Assembly: GCA_034419095.1 (NCBI GenBank)
Contig: DAOULQ010000110.1
Span: 1-45,645 of the forward strand
Length of the DNA: 45,645 bases
Reading direction: 5' to 3'
Source: UBA7937 sp034419095
Lineage (GTDB): Bacteria; Chloroflexota; Anaerolineae; UBA7937
This document shows positions 7,495 through 15,293 of this stretch, piece by piece. Below the pieces are notes generated by a model. The model had not been told where the DNA came from. It was given only the letters and a program-made list of their open reading frames with translations, and made no database searches. How positions within the stretch are numbered: the stretch's first letter is position 1; the number at the start of each line of letters is the position of its first letter. The position numbers and the translations under genes were made by a program.

Positions 7495-9915
7495 ATGCCA
7501 AAATCAATAACAGACTACCTAACAGGCAAGAAGCTCCGAGATACCCCTGAGGAGGCTGTCAGGCAAGATTTCGAGCACAGAATCGTGGAATACTACGGCT
7601 ATGTCAAGGCCCAATGCGATATCGAGGTAAGCATCCAGCTCGGGGCCAACCGTTGGGATCGCGCAGATATCGTCATTTATACAGATGACTCAAAAACGAG
7701 GGAGTGGGTAATCATTGAAACCAAGCGCCCCAATAGAACCGACGGAGTGAGCCAGCTCAAGATCTACATGAACGCTACCGGCGCACCGCTTGGAGTGTGG
7801 ACGAATGGCTTAGATGAAGTCTATTTGTACCGAGAAGAACCCAATGTCTTCATTGACATCGCAGACTTGGCCAAGAAAGGCCAGCCAATCGAGGATGTGG
7901 GAAGCGAACTCCGAAGGAGAGATCTTGTACCTGCTACCGATCTTCAAGGTGATTTTCAGGGTTGGGAGGACTACATACTGGCTCATCAGGGAGTCGATGT
8001 CTTCAATGAGTTGTTCAAACTGATCTATGCCAAGCTATACGATGAAAACGTGAATCTAGTTGAGGACGACTCAGAATGCCAGTTCCGCGCCCGGCCTGGC
8101 GAAGATGACGCCCAGGTCAAGCGCCGGATTAGCACCCTCTTTGCAAACGCGGTCGAGAAATGGGGGGTGTTTGAGAAGGGAGAGCACATAGAGTTACGAG
8201 ATGACCTGCTTGCCAACATTGTCCGTAGATTGCAAAGATACTATCTATGGAAAACTGACCTTGACGTGCTTGGAACAGGTTTTGAGTTCCTGGTAGCTTC
8301 AACGATGAAGGGAGAGAAAGGCCAATACTTCACACCGCGGCAGGTCATCAGAATGATGGTTGATATGATAGGCGTGCACAAGGATTGCCTTATTGTGGAT
8401 CCGGCTGTTGGCTCCGGTGGCTTTTTGATCTATTGCATCGGCAAAGTATGGCATCAAATTGAGTCAGCCGAGACCGACGAGAGGAGAATCGGCAAACTCC
8501 AGGTCGATTTTGCTGCTCACAATGTGTTTGGCATCGACTATGAGTCAAGGATGGTAAAAATTGCTAAGGCACACATGTTGATCTGGGGTGATGGACGTGC
8601 TCATATCTACCTTCTTGATAGTCTACGTGATTACGGCTGGGACCCCATCGCGGCGAAGGAGATGCAACCCGATAGTTTTGATGTTGTTGTGACCAATCCG
8701 CCATTCGCAGGAGACCTAAAGGACCCAGATGTTCTGAATCGTTTTGAGCTGGCTCATAAGAAGGGAAAGTCTCTTCGAAGCCAGTCGAGGCACATTCTGT
8801 TCATTGAGATGTGCCTGAAGTATCTGAAGCCAGGTGGCAAAATGGGCATCGTGCTTCCAATCGGCGTGCTCAATAATCCCACTTTGAAATATGTGCGGGA
8901 CTGGATCAACGATCGCGCATTAATCTTGGCTGCCATAAGCCTGGATAGGTATATCTTTGCCCCCCACACAGGTAACCGGGCTGGCGTACTGATCCTTCAG
9001 AAGAAGATGGAAGGCGAGGAAATTCAAGATTACCCGATCTTTCTGGCCGTTTCCAAGAAGGGAGGGAAAAAGGCTGGCGGACGGCCTCAATACAAGATAG
9101 ACCCTGAGGGCAAACCATACATGGACGCCGAAGGCAATCCTGTCCTCGATAGTGATCTGTCGTTGATTTCTGACGCTTTCATGACAGGCGTCATACCATC
9201 AGAGATTGAGAGCCAATGTATCACTGAGAGGTTCAGCGAACTGAAGGATCGATTGGATCCTAGATACTATATTGGACATGGGGAATTGCGCTTGAAGGCG
9301 CTGCGAAAGGCCGGATATGAAATCAAGAAGCTGGGTGATATCGCTAAATATGTTCGCAGGGGGAGGGGAATAGATCCCACGAAGCAACCCCGTGAAGTGT
9401 TTCGCTATATTGAGATAAGTGACATCAACTTATTTGGCGATATCGAGTCCTTTTCGGACATTCAAGGGTTTGAGGCGCCGAGCAGAGCAAGACTTCTGGT
9501 CAAAGAAGGCGATATCATAACCGCTATGTCGGGAAGCGGCACTGGAGACCCAGACAGGCATCGCACGGCGTTGATTGGCAAGGAACTCGATGGAGCGGTG
9601 GTTAGCACTGGATTCGGTATATTGAGACCTAAGAAAGGCGTCGACCCACTGATTCTCTATGCATTACTGAGGTCTGACCATGTTCTGGGAGAGATTAGAA
9701 GAAAACTGCAAGGGGGTGGCATTCCCAAGGTCACGAAAGAGGATCTAATGGAGATCGAGGTTCCTCTGCCAAATCCTGGAGAACAATCGCGTATCAAAAC
9801 GGAGATGCAAGAATTCCTGCAAGCGCGTCAGCAAGCGCGAGCATCAATGGAGGATACCCAGCAGCAAATAAATGCCCTGTTCATTCCATCCCAACGAGAA
9901 GGCCAACCTAGATAG
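7495..9915 (+). CDS. Single-chain restriction-modification enzyme: PD-(D/E)XK nuclease, N6-adenine methylase and specificity domain
   Basis: An 806-aa protein combining three activities. Residues ~20-130 match the HsdR N-terminal nuclease fold with Asp58 and Glu75-x-Lys77 (IIETKRP). Residues ~235-570 are a type I M-subunit-like adenine methylase: GQYFTPR at 276-282, SAM-binding DPAVGSGGF at 302-310, catalytic NPPF at 401-404. The C-terminus from ~600 is one HsdS-like target-recognition half ending in a helical stretch. There is no helicase/translocase domain and no separate hsdR or hsdS nearby, so it fits a type IIG-like or solitary type I-derived enzyme. ATG 7495 has AAAGGAGA just upstream. 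Codon use is more AT-rich than the neighbours, suggesting transfer. Cutting behaviour and target site are unknown. Confidence 0.85.
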   Translation: MPKSITDYLTGKKLRDTPEEAVRQDFEHRIVEYYGYVKAQCDIEVSIQLGANRWDRADIVIYTDDSKTREWVIIETKRPNRTDGVSQLKIYMNATGAPLGVWTNGLDEVYLYREEPNVFIDIADLAKKGQPIEDVGSELRRRDLVPATDLQGDFQGWEDYILAHQGVDVFNELFKLIYAKLYDENVNLVEDDSECQFRARPGEDDAQVKRRISTLFANAVEKWGVFEKGEHIELRDDLLANIVRRLQRYYLWKTDLDVLGTGFEFLVASTMKGEKGQYFTPRQVIRMMVDMIGVHKDCLIVDPAVGSGGFLIYCIGKVWHQIESAETDERRIGKLQVDFAAHNVFGIDYESRMVKIAKAHMLIWGDGRAHIYLLDSLRDYGWDPIAAKEMQPDSFDVVVTNPPFAGDLKDPDVLNRFELAHKKGKSLRSQSRHILFIEMCLKYLKPGGKMGIVLPIGVLNNPTLKYVRDWINDRALILAAISLDRYIFAPHTGNRAGVLILQKKMEGEEIQDYPIFLAVSKKGGKKAGGRPQYKIDPEGKPYMDAEGNPVLDSDLSLISDAFMTGVIPSEIESQCITERFSELKDRLDPRYYIGHGELRLKALRKAGYEIKKLGDIAKYVRRGRGIDPTKQPREVFRYIEISDINLFGDIESFSDIQGFEAPSRARLLVKEGDIITAMSGSGTGDPDRHRTALIGKELDGAVVSTGFGILRPKKGVDPLILYALLRSDHVLGEIRRKLQGGGIPKVTKEDLMEIEVPLPNPGEQSRIKTEMQEFLQARQQARASMEDTQQQINALFIPSQREGQPR

Positions 9916-10024
9916 ACCCTTGCAGCAAGGGATGTGAGGATGTGGTCACGTTGATCAATGACTTGACCGCTACCAGACCATCTCCGTAAGAACAGCCCTT
10001 TCGTGTGGGAAGCAGGCTTTTTCC

Positions 10025-11065
10025 ATGAACCGTAGCCCCTTCCTCCGGGAAGGGTTGCTCCAAGAGAGACTGAACGAACGCACGAGGTGTCTCGTCTGCG
10101 AGCGGAGATGCGCCCTCCGCGATGGACAGGTAGGCTGGTGCAAGACGAGGCGAAACGAAGGGGGCACGATCTACACTCTCATCTACGGCGATGTCTCCTC
10201 TTTATCCTGTAACCCCATCGAGAAGAAGCCTCTCTTTCACTTCTACCCCGGCAGCGTGGCCCTGACCTCTGGCAGTTGGAGTTGTAACTTCGCCTGTCCC
10301 TGGTGCCAGAACTGGGATATAAGCAAGGCCGAACCCAAAAACTCAAGATACATGTCGCCCCAGGAGTTCGTGGATGAGGCCATAAGTCAAGGTTGCCAGG
10401 GAACCTCCATCAGTTTCAACGAGCCCACCCTCTCTTTCGAGTGGTCGCTGGATGTCTTCCCGCTGGCGAGGGAGAGGGGCCTCTATAACACCTATGTCAC
10501 CAACGGCTATATGAGCGAAGAGGCCCTTAACCTCCTGATAGAGGCCGGCCTCGATGGGATGAACGTGGATCTCAAGGGCTCAAAGGAGGTGGTGAAGAAG
10601 TACTGCAAAGCCGATGTGGAGGTGGTTTGGAGGAACTGTCGCCTGGCCCAGGAGAGGGGGGTGCATCTGGAGGTCACGACCCTAGTGATTCCGGGGGTGA
10701 ACGACCATGAGAAGGGGCTGCGAGCCATCGCCGCCCGCATCCGCGACCAACTAGGGGAGGAGACCCCCTGGCATCTGAGTGGCTATTTCCCGGCTTACCG
10801 GTTCCACCACTCCCCTACCCCCCTGGCTACCCTGGAGAGGGGCTGGGAGATAGGCAAGGAAGAGGGGCTAAGGTATGTCTATCTGGGGAACGTGCGGGGG
10901 CATCGGTACGAGAATACCTATTGTCCCCGCTGTGGAGAACTCCTCATTCAGCGGTACGGCCTACGGGTAGCCGCCTACCGAATCCGAAAAGGGAGATGTC
11001 CTGAGTGCGGGAGAGTCATACCCATAGTGGGGGGTTTCACCACTAAGAGGGCCACTCTCTTCTGA
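10025..11065 (+). CDS. amrS: AmrS-like radical SAM enzyme (AmmeMemoRadiSam system, PflA-related)
   Basis: A 346-aa radical SAM protein. The 4Fe-4S cluster motif CxxxCxxC is Cys87, Cys91, Cys94 (CNFACPWCQNW). A cysteine-rich N-terminus (CLVCERRC, then GWC) and a C-terminal CPRC...CPEC pair, likely a zinc site, match the AmrS family. EKKPLFHFYPG and the region around THLVTNGY-type turns are also typical. The AmrA/AmrB partners (Memo and AMMECR1 domains) are not in the window, so the substrate stays unknown; the family is related to pyruvate-formate-lyase activases. The 3' end overlaps the convergent fabH stop by 23 bp. ATG 10025 is the first sensible start; no clear ribosome site is seen. Confidence 0.85.
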   Translation: MNRSPFLREGLLQERLNERTRCLVCERRCALRDGQVGWCKTRRNEGGTIYTLIYGDVSSLSCNPIEKKPLFHFYPGSVALTSGSWSCNFACPWCQNWDISKAEPKNSRYMSPQEFVDEAISQGCQGTSISFNEPTLSFEWSLDVFPLARERGLYNTYVTNGYMSEEALNLLIEAGLDGMNVDLKGSKEVVKKYCKADVEVVWRNCRLAQERGVHLEVTTLVIPGVNDHEKGLRAIAARIRDQLGEETPWHLSGYFPAYRFHHSPTPLATLERGWEIGKEEGLRYVYLGNVRGHRYENTYCPRCGELLIQRYGLRVAAYRIRKGRCPECGRVIPIVGGFTTKRATLF

Positions 11066-12176
11066 TCCTGCTCCACCAGGAGGCAACTCTTCGCCTCAGG
11101 CGCCGCAAGAGAGACCTTAGCCTAGCCCACCGGTAGCGCAGCCGACGCCAGAAGCGTCCTCTGCGAGGGGGTGGAGGTGCGGGTAGGGGAACCCGCCACT
11201 TCACCACCGTTGCCCCCCAAGTTAACCCAGCGCCAAAGCCCACCAGAACCAGGTGATTCCCAGGCTTCAACCGCCCCTCTTCGATAGCCTCGCAGAAGGC
11301 GATGGGGATGGAAGCAGCAGAGGTATTACCGTACTTCTCCACGTTAACGAAGACCCGTGCCATGGGGAGTCCCAGTTCCTTGGCCGCGGAGAGGATGATC
11401 CGCAGATTTGCTTGGTGGGGGATGAAGAGGTCGATATCATCGGTGGTCAGTTTGGCCGCGCGGATCGCTTCCCGGGCCGCTTTGGCCGTGATGCGGGAGG
11501 CGAAACGAAAGACCTCTCGCCCCTTCATCTGCACGAAGTGGAGCCTAGGGGTTACCGTGTCCAGGCTCGCTGGCTGACGACTTCCTCCGGCGGGGATGAT
11601 AAGGAGTTGACCCCCGGATCCATCGGACCCCAAGACGAAGGAGAGCATCCCTCCCGGGGTATCGCTGGCCTGGAGAAGAAAGGCCCCTGCTCCGTCCCCA
11701 AAGAGCACACAGGTATTGCGGTCCGTCCAATCTAGGATGCGGGAGAGGGTTTCGGCCCCGATGACCAGGACGTGTTTGTATGCTCCGGTGGCGATCATCT
11801 GGTCGCCTATACTCAAGGCGTAGACGAAGCCAGCACAGCCCGCCTCTAGGTCGAAAGCCCCAGCATGTGTAGCTCCCAGGGCGTCTTGCACCAGGCAGGC
11901 TGTGGCGGGGAAGAGGTAATCGGGGGTGGCGGTAGAGACGATGATGAGGTCTAGCGCTCGGGGGTCTAGGTTAGCCACCTCCAGGGCTTCCTGCGCGGCC
12001 CTCAAAGCCATAGTGAAGGTCGATTCTTTGGGTCCGGCGATCCGCCGCTCCGATATCCCCGTGCGGGCCAGAATCCACTCATCGGAGGTATCCACCAACT
12101 CAGCCAGATCGTTGTTGGTGAGGATCTTGTCTGGGACGTACTTTCCCCAGCCCACGATGTGCGCATATTTAGGCAA
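11043..12176 (-). CDS. fabH: 3-oxoacyl-ACP synthase III (FabH) with an Arg-rich C-terminal tail
   Basis: A 377-aa condensing enzyme that starts fatty-acid synthesis by joining acyl-CoA and malonyl-ACP. The triad is visible: Cys114 in EAGCAGF, His254 in PHQAN, Asn284 in YGNTSAAS; the GFGAG near the end is also standard. Residues ~329-377 are extra: a proline run, then about 40 residues dominated by Arg, Trp and Leu, suggesting a basic amphipathic helix. Normal FabH ends near residue 328. I chose TTG 12176 because of AGGGGG 8 bp upstream and the usual KYAHIVGWG beginning; another TTG lies at 12236. It is divergent from plsX, a partner lipid gene. Confidence 0.88.
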   Translation of the reverse strand: MPKYAHIVGWGKYVPDKILTNNDLAELVDTSDEWILARTGISERRIAGPKESTFTMALRAAQEALEVANLDPRALDLIIVSTATPDYLFPATACLVQDALGATHAGAFDLEAGCAGFVYALSIGDQMIATGAYKHVLVIGAETLSRILDWTDRNTCVLFGDGAGAFLLQASDTPGGMLSFVLGSDGSGGQLLIIPAGGSRQPASLDTVTPRLHFVQMKGREVFRFASRITAKAAREAIRAAKLTTDDIDLFIPHQANLRIILSAAKELGLPMARVFVNVEKYGNTSAASIPIAFCEAIEEGRLKPGNHLVLVGFGAGLTWGATVVKWRVPLPAPPPPRRGRFWRRLRYRWARLRSLLRRLRRRVASWWSRIRREWPS

Positions 12177-12255
12177 GCCTCGAACCCCCTTGCAGGTCAG
12201 AGAAGTGCTCTTCTCCTGAAATTCTGGATGTAGCAACCTCGGAAGACCTTATTTC

Positions 12256-12264
12256 AGTATAACA
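12256..12264 (-). promoter_or_regulatory. Extended -10 element for fabH
   Basis: On the minus strand TGTTATACT gives a TGn-extended -10 (TATACT at 12261-12256), about 80 bp before the chosen start and 20 bp before the alternative TTG 12236. No clear -35 is seen. Confidence 0.4.
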
Positions 12265-12335
12265 CAGAAGGTGTAAGATGGGTACGAAGAGTTTAGGGCG
12301 CAACCCTGTATGGTGGCAGGTGTTCTAAGAACTGA

Positions 12336-12452
12336 AAGAGAGTGGTTGTCGATGGATTCGACTACGACGGCGAGATTATCATCACGGATTTCGCCCCCTT
12401 GGCGGTCCACTTGGGCCCTGGCTGTCTGGGGCTGATAGCCTACGGAGAGTGA
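12336..12452 (+). pseudogene. Possible C-terminal remnant of a DegV-family gene
   Basis: The frame ending at TGA 12450-12452 reads DYDGEIIITDFAPL then VHLGPGCLGLIAYGE. This resembles the last ~35 residues of DegV fatty-acid-binding proteins, where GPVIGxHTGPGxLGLAFYGE is typical. A stop lies in frame just upstream (12333-12335), while an adjacent frame continues with ELKESG, suggesting a frameshifted remnant. No N-terminal DegV sequence is found before it. It abuts plsX, a fatty-acid/phospholipid gene. The match is short, so chance similarity is possible. Confidence 0.4.
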
Positions 12453-12453
12453 G

Positions 12454-13458
12454 ATGAAGATAGCAGTGGATGCTATGGGGGGCGATTACGCCCCCCAAGA
12501 GATCGTGAAAGGGGCTCTCGCGGGAGCGCGGGAACACGATGTGGAGTTGATCCTGGTAGGACAACCCCAGGCCATCGAGGCGGAACTGGCAGAGGTGGAG
12601 ACGCGAGGCATCGTTTTCTCCCTGGTCGAGGCCCCCCAGGTGATTGGTATGGAGGAGCGCCCCGCTCAGGCGGTGCGCCGCAAGAAAGGGGCTTCCATCG
12701 TGGTGGCCACTCGATTGGTTCAGGAGGGGGCCGCCGATGCGGTGGTGACTATGGGACATACAGGGGCGGCTATGATCGCCGCCCTCTGGGTCTTGGGCCC
12801 CATCGAAGGGATCCTCCGCGCCACCATAGGGACCCCTTATCTGGGGATCCAGGATCAGACCTTCATCTTAGATGGTGGGGCCAACGTCGATTGCAAACCG
12901 GCCCATCTTTTGCAGTTCGCCCTCATGGGTAGCCTCTATGCGGAGAGGATGATGGGGGTCAAGAACCCCACCGTAGCGCTCCTCAGCAACGGGGCGGAAG
13001 AGGGCAAGGGCGATAGGCGGATCATAGAGGCTTTCCCTCTTCTGGCGAAGAGCGGCCTGAACTTCATGGGGAATATAGAGGGGATGGATATCCCCCTAGG
13101 GCGGGCCAATGTGGTGGTCACTGATGGGTTGGTGGGGAACGTGGCCTTGAAACTGACGGAGGGACTCACCAGCAGGCTACTGACCGTGGTGGGAGAAGAA
13201 CTGGCCTCGATATTGCCCCCGGAGACCCTCGATTCCACTCTCCGTCCCGCCTTAGCAGAGATACGGAAGAGATACCACTATTCGAGGATAGGGGGGATGC
13301 CTCTTTTGGGGGTGAACGGCGTGGTGGTAATCGGCCATGGCCGTTCCAAAGCGCCGGCGGTGGTCAGCGCCATGGCACAGGCCAAGAGGGCGGTGGAGAG
13401 CGGGCTGGTGGAAAGCATAAGAGCGGGCTGGCAGGAGTTGACCGGAAAGAGGGAATGA
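12454..13458 (+). CDS. plsX: Phosphate acyltransferase PlsX
   Basis: A 334-aa enzyme converting acyl-ACP to acyl-phosphate, the first step of phosphatidic acid synthesis by the PlsX-PlsY route, peripheral to the membrane. The start MKIAVDAMGGDYAPQEIVKGA is the family signature; VTMGHTGAAM, LDGGANVDCKP and VTDGLVGNVALKLTEG follow in the usual order, and the end (GVNGVVVIGHGRS) matches too. Length is normal. ATG 12454 follows a GGAGAG, and overlaps the region just after the DegV-like remnant stop. It is divergent from fabH, which supplies the same lipid pathway, so the intervening ~280 bp probably holds control elements for both. Confidence 0.95.
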   Translation: MKIAVDAMGGDYAPQEIVKGALAGAREHDVELILVGQPQAIEAELAEVETRGIVFSLVEAPQVIGMEERPAQAVRRKKGASIVVATRLVQEGAADAVVTMGHTGAAMIAALWVLGPIEGILRATIGTPYLGIQDQTFILDGGANVDCKPAHLLQFALMGSLYAERMMGVKNPTVALLSNGAEEGKGDRRIIEAFPLLAKSGLNFMGNIEGMDIPLGRANVVVTDGLVGNVALKLTEGLTSRLLTVVGEELASILPPETLDSTLRPALAEIRKRYHYSRIGGMPLLGVNGVVVIGHGRSKAPAVVSAMAQAKRAVESGLVESIRAGWQELTGKRE

Positions 13459-13480
13459 GCCTCACGACCCCTCCGAAAAA

Positions 13481-13512
13481 GAGAAAGCCTCTCCACGTGG
13501 AGAGGCCTTCTC
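13481..13512. terminator. Bidirectional terminator between plsX and the arsenic genes
   Basis: A 10-bp perfect inverted repeat (GCCTCTCC-ACGT-GGAGAGGC plus the adjoining GAGAA/TTCTC arms with one mismatch) lies between two converging genes. The A-rich left and T-containing right flanks fit a factor-independent terminator usable in both directions. Confidence 0.75.
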
Positions 13513-13533
13513 TTATGGAAGGCACTCCCCTCT

Positions 13534-13953
13534 TCACGCCACAGAAGAAAACTTGGCCAGAACCCGCTTCGCTGTGCCGTCGGAGTTGAAGAAGAATCTC
13601 TTGGCCCAGAGCGATACATAAACCAGGCCTATCAATACCGGCACCTCGATGAGGGGGCCGACCACAGTTGCTAAGGCTTGCCCTGAATTGATGCCGTAGA
13701 CGCCCACTGCAACGGCGATAGCCAACTCGAAGTTGTTGCTAGCCGCGGTGAAGGAGAGGGTGACCGTCTGCGGATAGACGAACTTGAGCGCCCAAGAGAT
13801 AAGATAAGAGACCACGAACATCAGCAGGAAGTAGGCCATCAGGGGGATGGCGATGCGCAACACATCACCGGGCAGAGTCAAGATATATTCGCCTTTCATG
13901 GAGAACATAACGATGATGGTGAAGAGCAGACCCACGATGGCGTTGATGGGACG
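13534..13953 (-). pseudogene. 5'-truncated ACR3 arsenite permease (C-terminal fragment)
   Basis: About 139 residues match only the C-terminal ~40% of ACR3 arsenite efflux permeases: RPINAIVGLLFTIIVMFSMKGEYI, then NNFELAIAVAV and GPLIEVPVLIGLVY. A normal ACR3 has ~350 residues and ten helices; here about four remain. The open stretch runs into the 3' end of the complete ACR3 gene at 13964, with which it shares the same C-terminal motifs but clearly different sequence, so it is a second, divergent ACR3 rather than a frameshifted part of the first. A GTG at 13935 could start translation, but a working transporter is unlikely. Confidence 0.75.
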
Positions 13954-13963
13954 AGTTGAACTG

Positions 13964-15019
13964 CTACGCCCGATCCCGGTTGGCCTGCGACTGGCAGGCG
14001 CCTGCGGTGTTGGTGCCGAAGAGCTTCCACTCGAGCTTCTTTGCCAGATAGACGATTGTTAGCATCAACGGCACTTCGATCAGCGGGCCGATCACCGTCG
14101 AAACGCCAACCATCGGACGCGACGCAAAGGCGGTCAGCGCAATTGCGATGGCCAGCTCAAAGTTGCGACCTGTGCAGTGGAAAGAGGTTGTCGCCGAGTC
14201 GGCGTAGCAAAAGCCCGCCTTGCGGCTGACGAGGAGGACGCCGAAAAAAAGCACAAAGAAAAAGAGCACGAGCGGAGTTGCCATCTGCCAGATCAACTCA
14301 GGGCGTTGTAGGATCACATCGCCTTGTAGCGCAAACATGACGACCAGCGTCAACATCAGAGCAACGAGCTGCACATCATCCAACACCGGGAGCGCCTTTT
14401 TCTCAAACCAGGCTTGTCCTTTGGTACGCAACATCCACCGCCGGGAAAGAGCTCCGGTCAACAAGGGCAGCCCTAGATACAACAACACGCTTTGCGCCAC
14501 CAGTCCAAGGTTGACAGAGACTCGCGCACCTAGGATCAACCAGATGAAGAAGGGGGTAGTCACCATCTGGATCAGCGAGTTCCAGGCCATCAGGACGATA
14601 CCCAGAGGACCATTGCCCCGTGCCAGGTCGGTCCAAACAAGCACCATGGCGATGCAGGGCGCCACGCCCAGCAGAACAAGGCCAGTCCACAGATCGGGAT
14701 GGTTGCGCAGAAATATCCAGCCAAAAAGATAGAGCAGGAAGGGGTTGAAGGTATAGTTGAAAAAGATCACGATGGCCGCTGCCTTCCAGTCGCGGACGGC
14801 GCTGCGTACCTCTCCAAGCTCTAACTTGGTCATCGCTGGATAAATCATGACAAAAAGGCCGAGAGGGATACCCGGCTCCAAGGCTTTACCTACCTGTGGC
14901 AAGAACTTGCCCAGAAGCAAACCAGCCGCCATGGCCAGGATGATCCACACGGGCAAGAGCTTGCCGACCAGGCTGAGACCAGCCTGTTCTTGGGCAGATG
15001 CGGTTGCTACGTTACTCAC
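13964..15019 (-). CDS. acr3: ACR3-type arsenite efflux permease
   Basis: A 351-aa inner-membrane protein with ten predicted helices that exports As(III), driven by the membrane potential. The conserved cysteine is Cys122 in GVAPCIAMVLVWTDLA, and the C-terminal GRNFELAIAIAL and GPLIEVPLML motifs are present. The GTG start at 15019 overlaps the stop of the thioredoxin-like gene by 8 bp and has AAGGAG upstream, so the pair is coupled. It belongs to the arsR-led operon. The start of the protein (SNVATASAQEQ) is more like proteobacterial or actinobacterial ACR3, and base use differs somewhat from neighbours, which may reflect replacement of the 5' part of an older ACR3 copy whose end survives downstream. 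Confidence 0.9.
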   Translation of the reverse strand: MSNVATASAQEQAGLSLVGKLLPVWIILAMAAGLLLGKFLPQVGKALEPGIPLGLFVMIYPAMTKLELGEVRSAVRDWKAAAIVIFFNYTFNPFLLYLFGWIFLRNHPDLWTGLVLLGVAPCIAMVLVWTDLARGNGPLGIVLMAWNSLIQMVTTPFFIWLILGARVSVNLGLVAQSVLLYLGLPLLTGALSRRWMLRTKGQAWFEKKALPVLDDVQLVALMLTLVVMFALQGDVILQRPELIWQMATPLVLFFFVLFFGVLLVSRKAGFCYADSATTSFHCTGRNFELAIAIALTAFASRPMVGVSTVIGPLIEVPLMLTIVYLAKKLEWKLFGTNTAGACQSQANRDRA

Positions 15020-15281
15020 TTGATTTCTCCTTCTCCTCCTTGGCTAGAGCCTCCTTCACCCAGGAGACAACTTCCTCTACCGAAGGTATGCGCCCCGCGC
15101 AGACTAACTCCTCGTTAATCACCAGGCCAGGCGTAGCCATGATGGGGTATTTCATGATCTCGCCGAAATTGGTTATCTTCTCGAACTCCGCCTCTGCTCC
15201 CAGGTCAAGTACTGCTGCCCGAGCTGTCTCTTCCACCTTCCGACAATTGGCGCAACCGGGGCCCAATATCTTTATCCTCAT
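15012..15281 (-). CDS. Small thioredoxin-like redox protein (thioredoxin_3 / redox-active disulfide protein 2 type)
   Basis: An 89-aa protein with the CxxC pair Cys10-Ala-Asn-Cys13 (GPGCANCRK) and the cis-Pro region MATPGLVINEELVCAGRIPS, the layout of the small thioredoxin_3 family. An extra Cys lies in the ELVCAG strand, common in the family. The C-terminus is Lys/Glu-rich. These proteins are often encoded next to DUF318/ArsP permeases, as here (13 bp downstream of the permease stop), and may deliver electrons or metal-thiol cargo to them. It could also reduce arsenic-bound thiols; neither role can be shown from sequence. Confidence 0.85.
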   Translation of the reverse strand: MRIKILGPGCANCRKVEETARAAVLDLGAEAEFEKITNFGEIMKYPIMATPGLVINEELVCAGRIPSVEEVVSWVKEALAKEEKEKSSE

Positions 15282-15293
15282 CTCTTCTCCTTT

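Noticed and set aside
9917..9931. CCCTTG-CAG-CAAGGG as terminator of the restriction-modification gene
   Set aside because: The stem is only 6 bp and no T-run follows.
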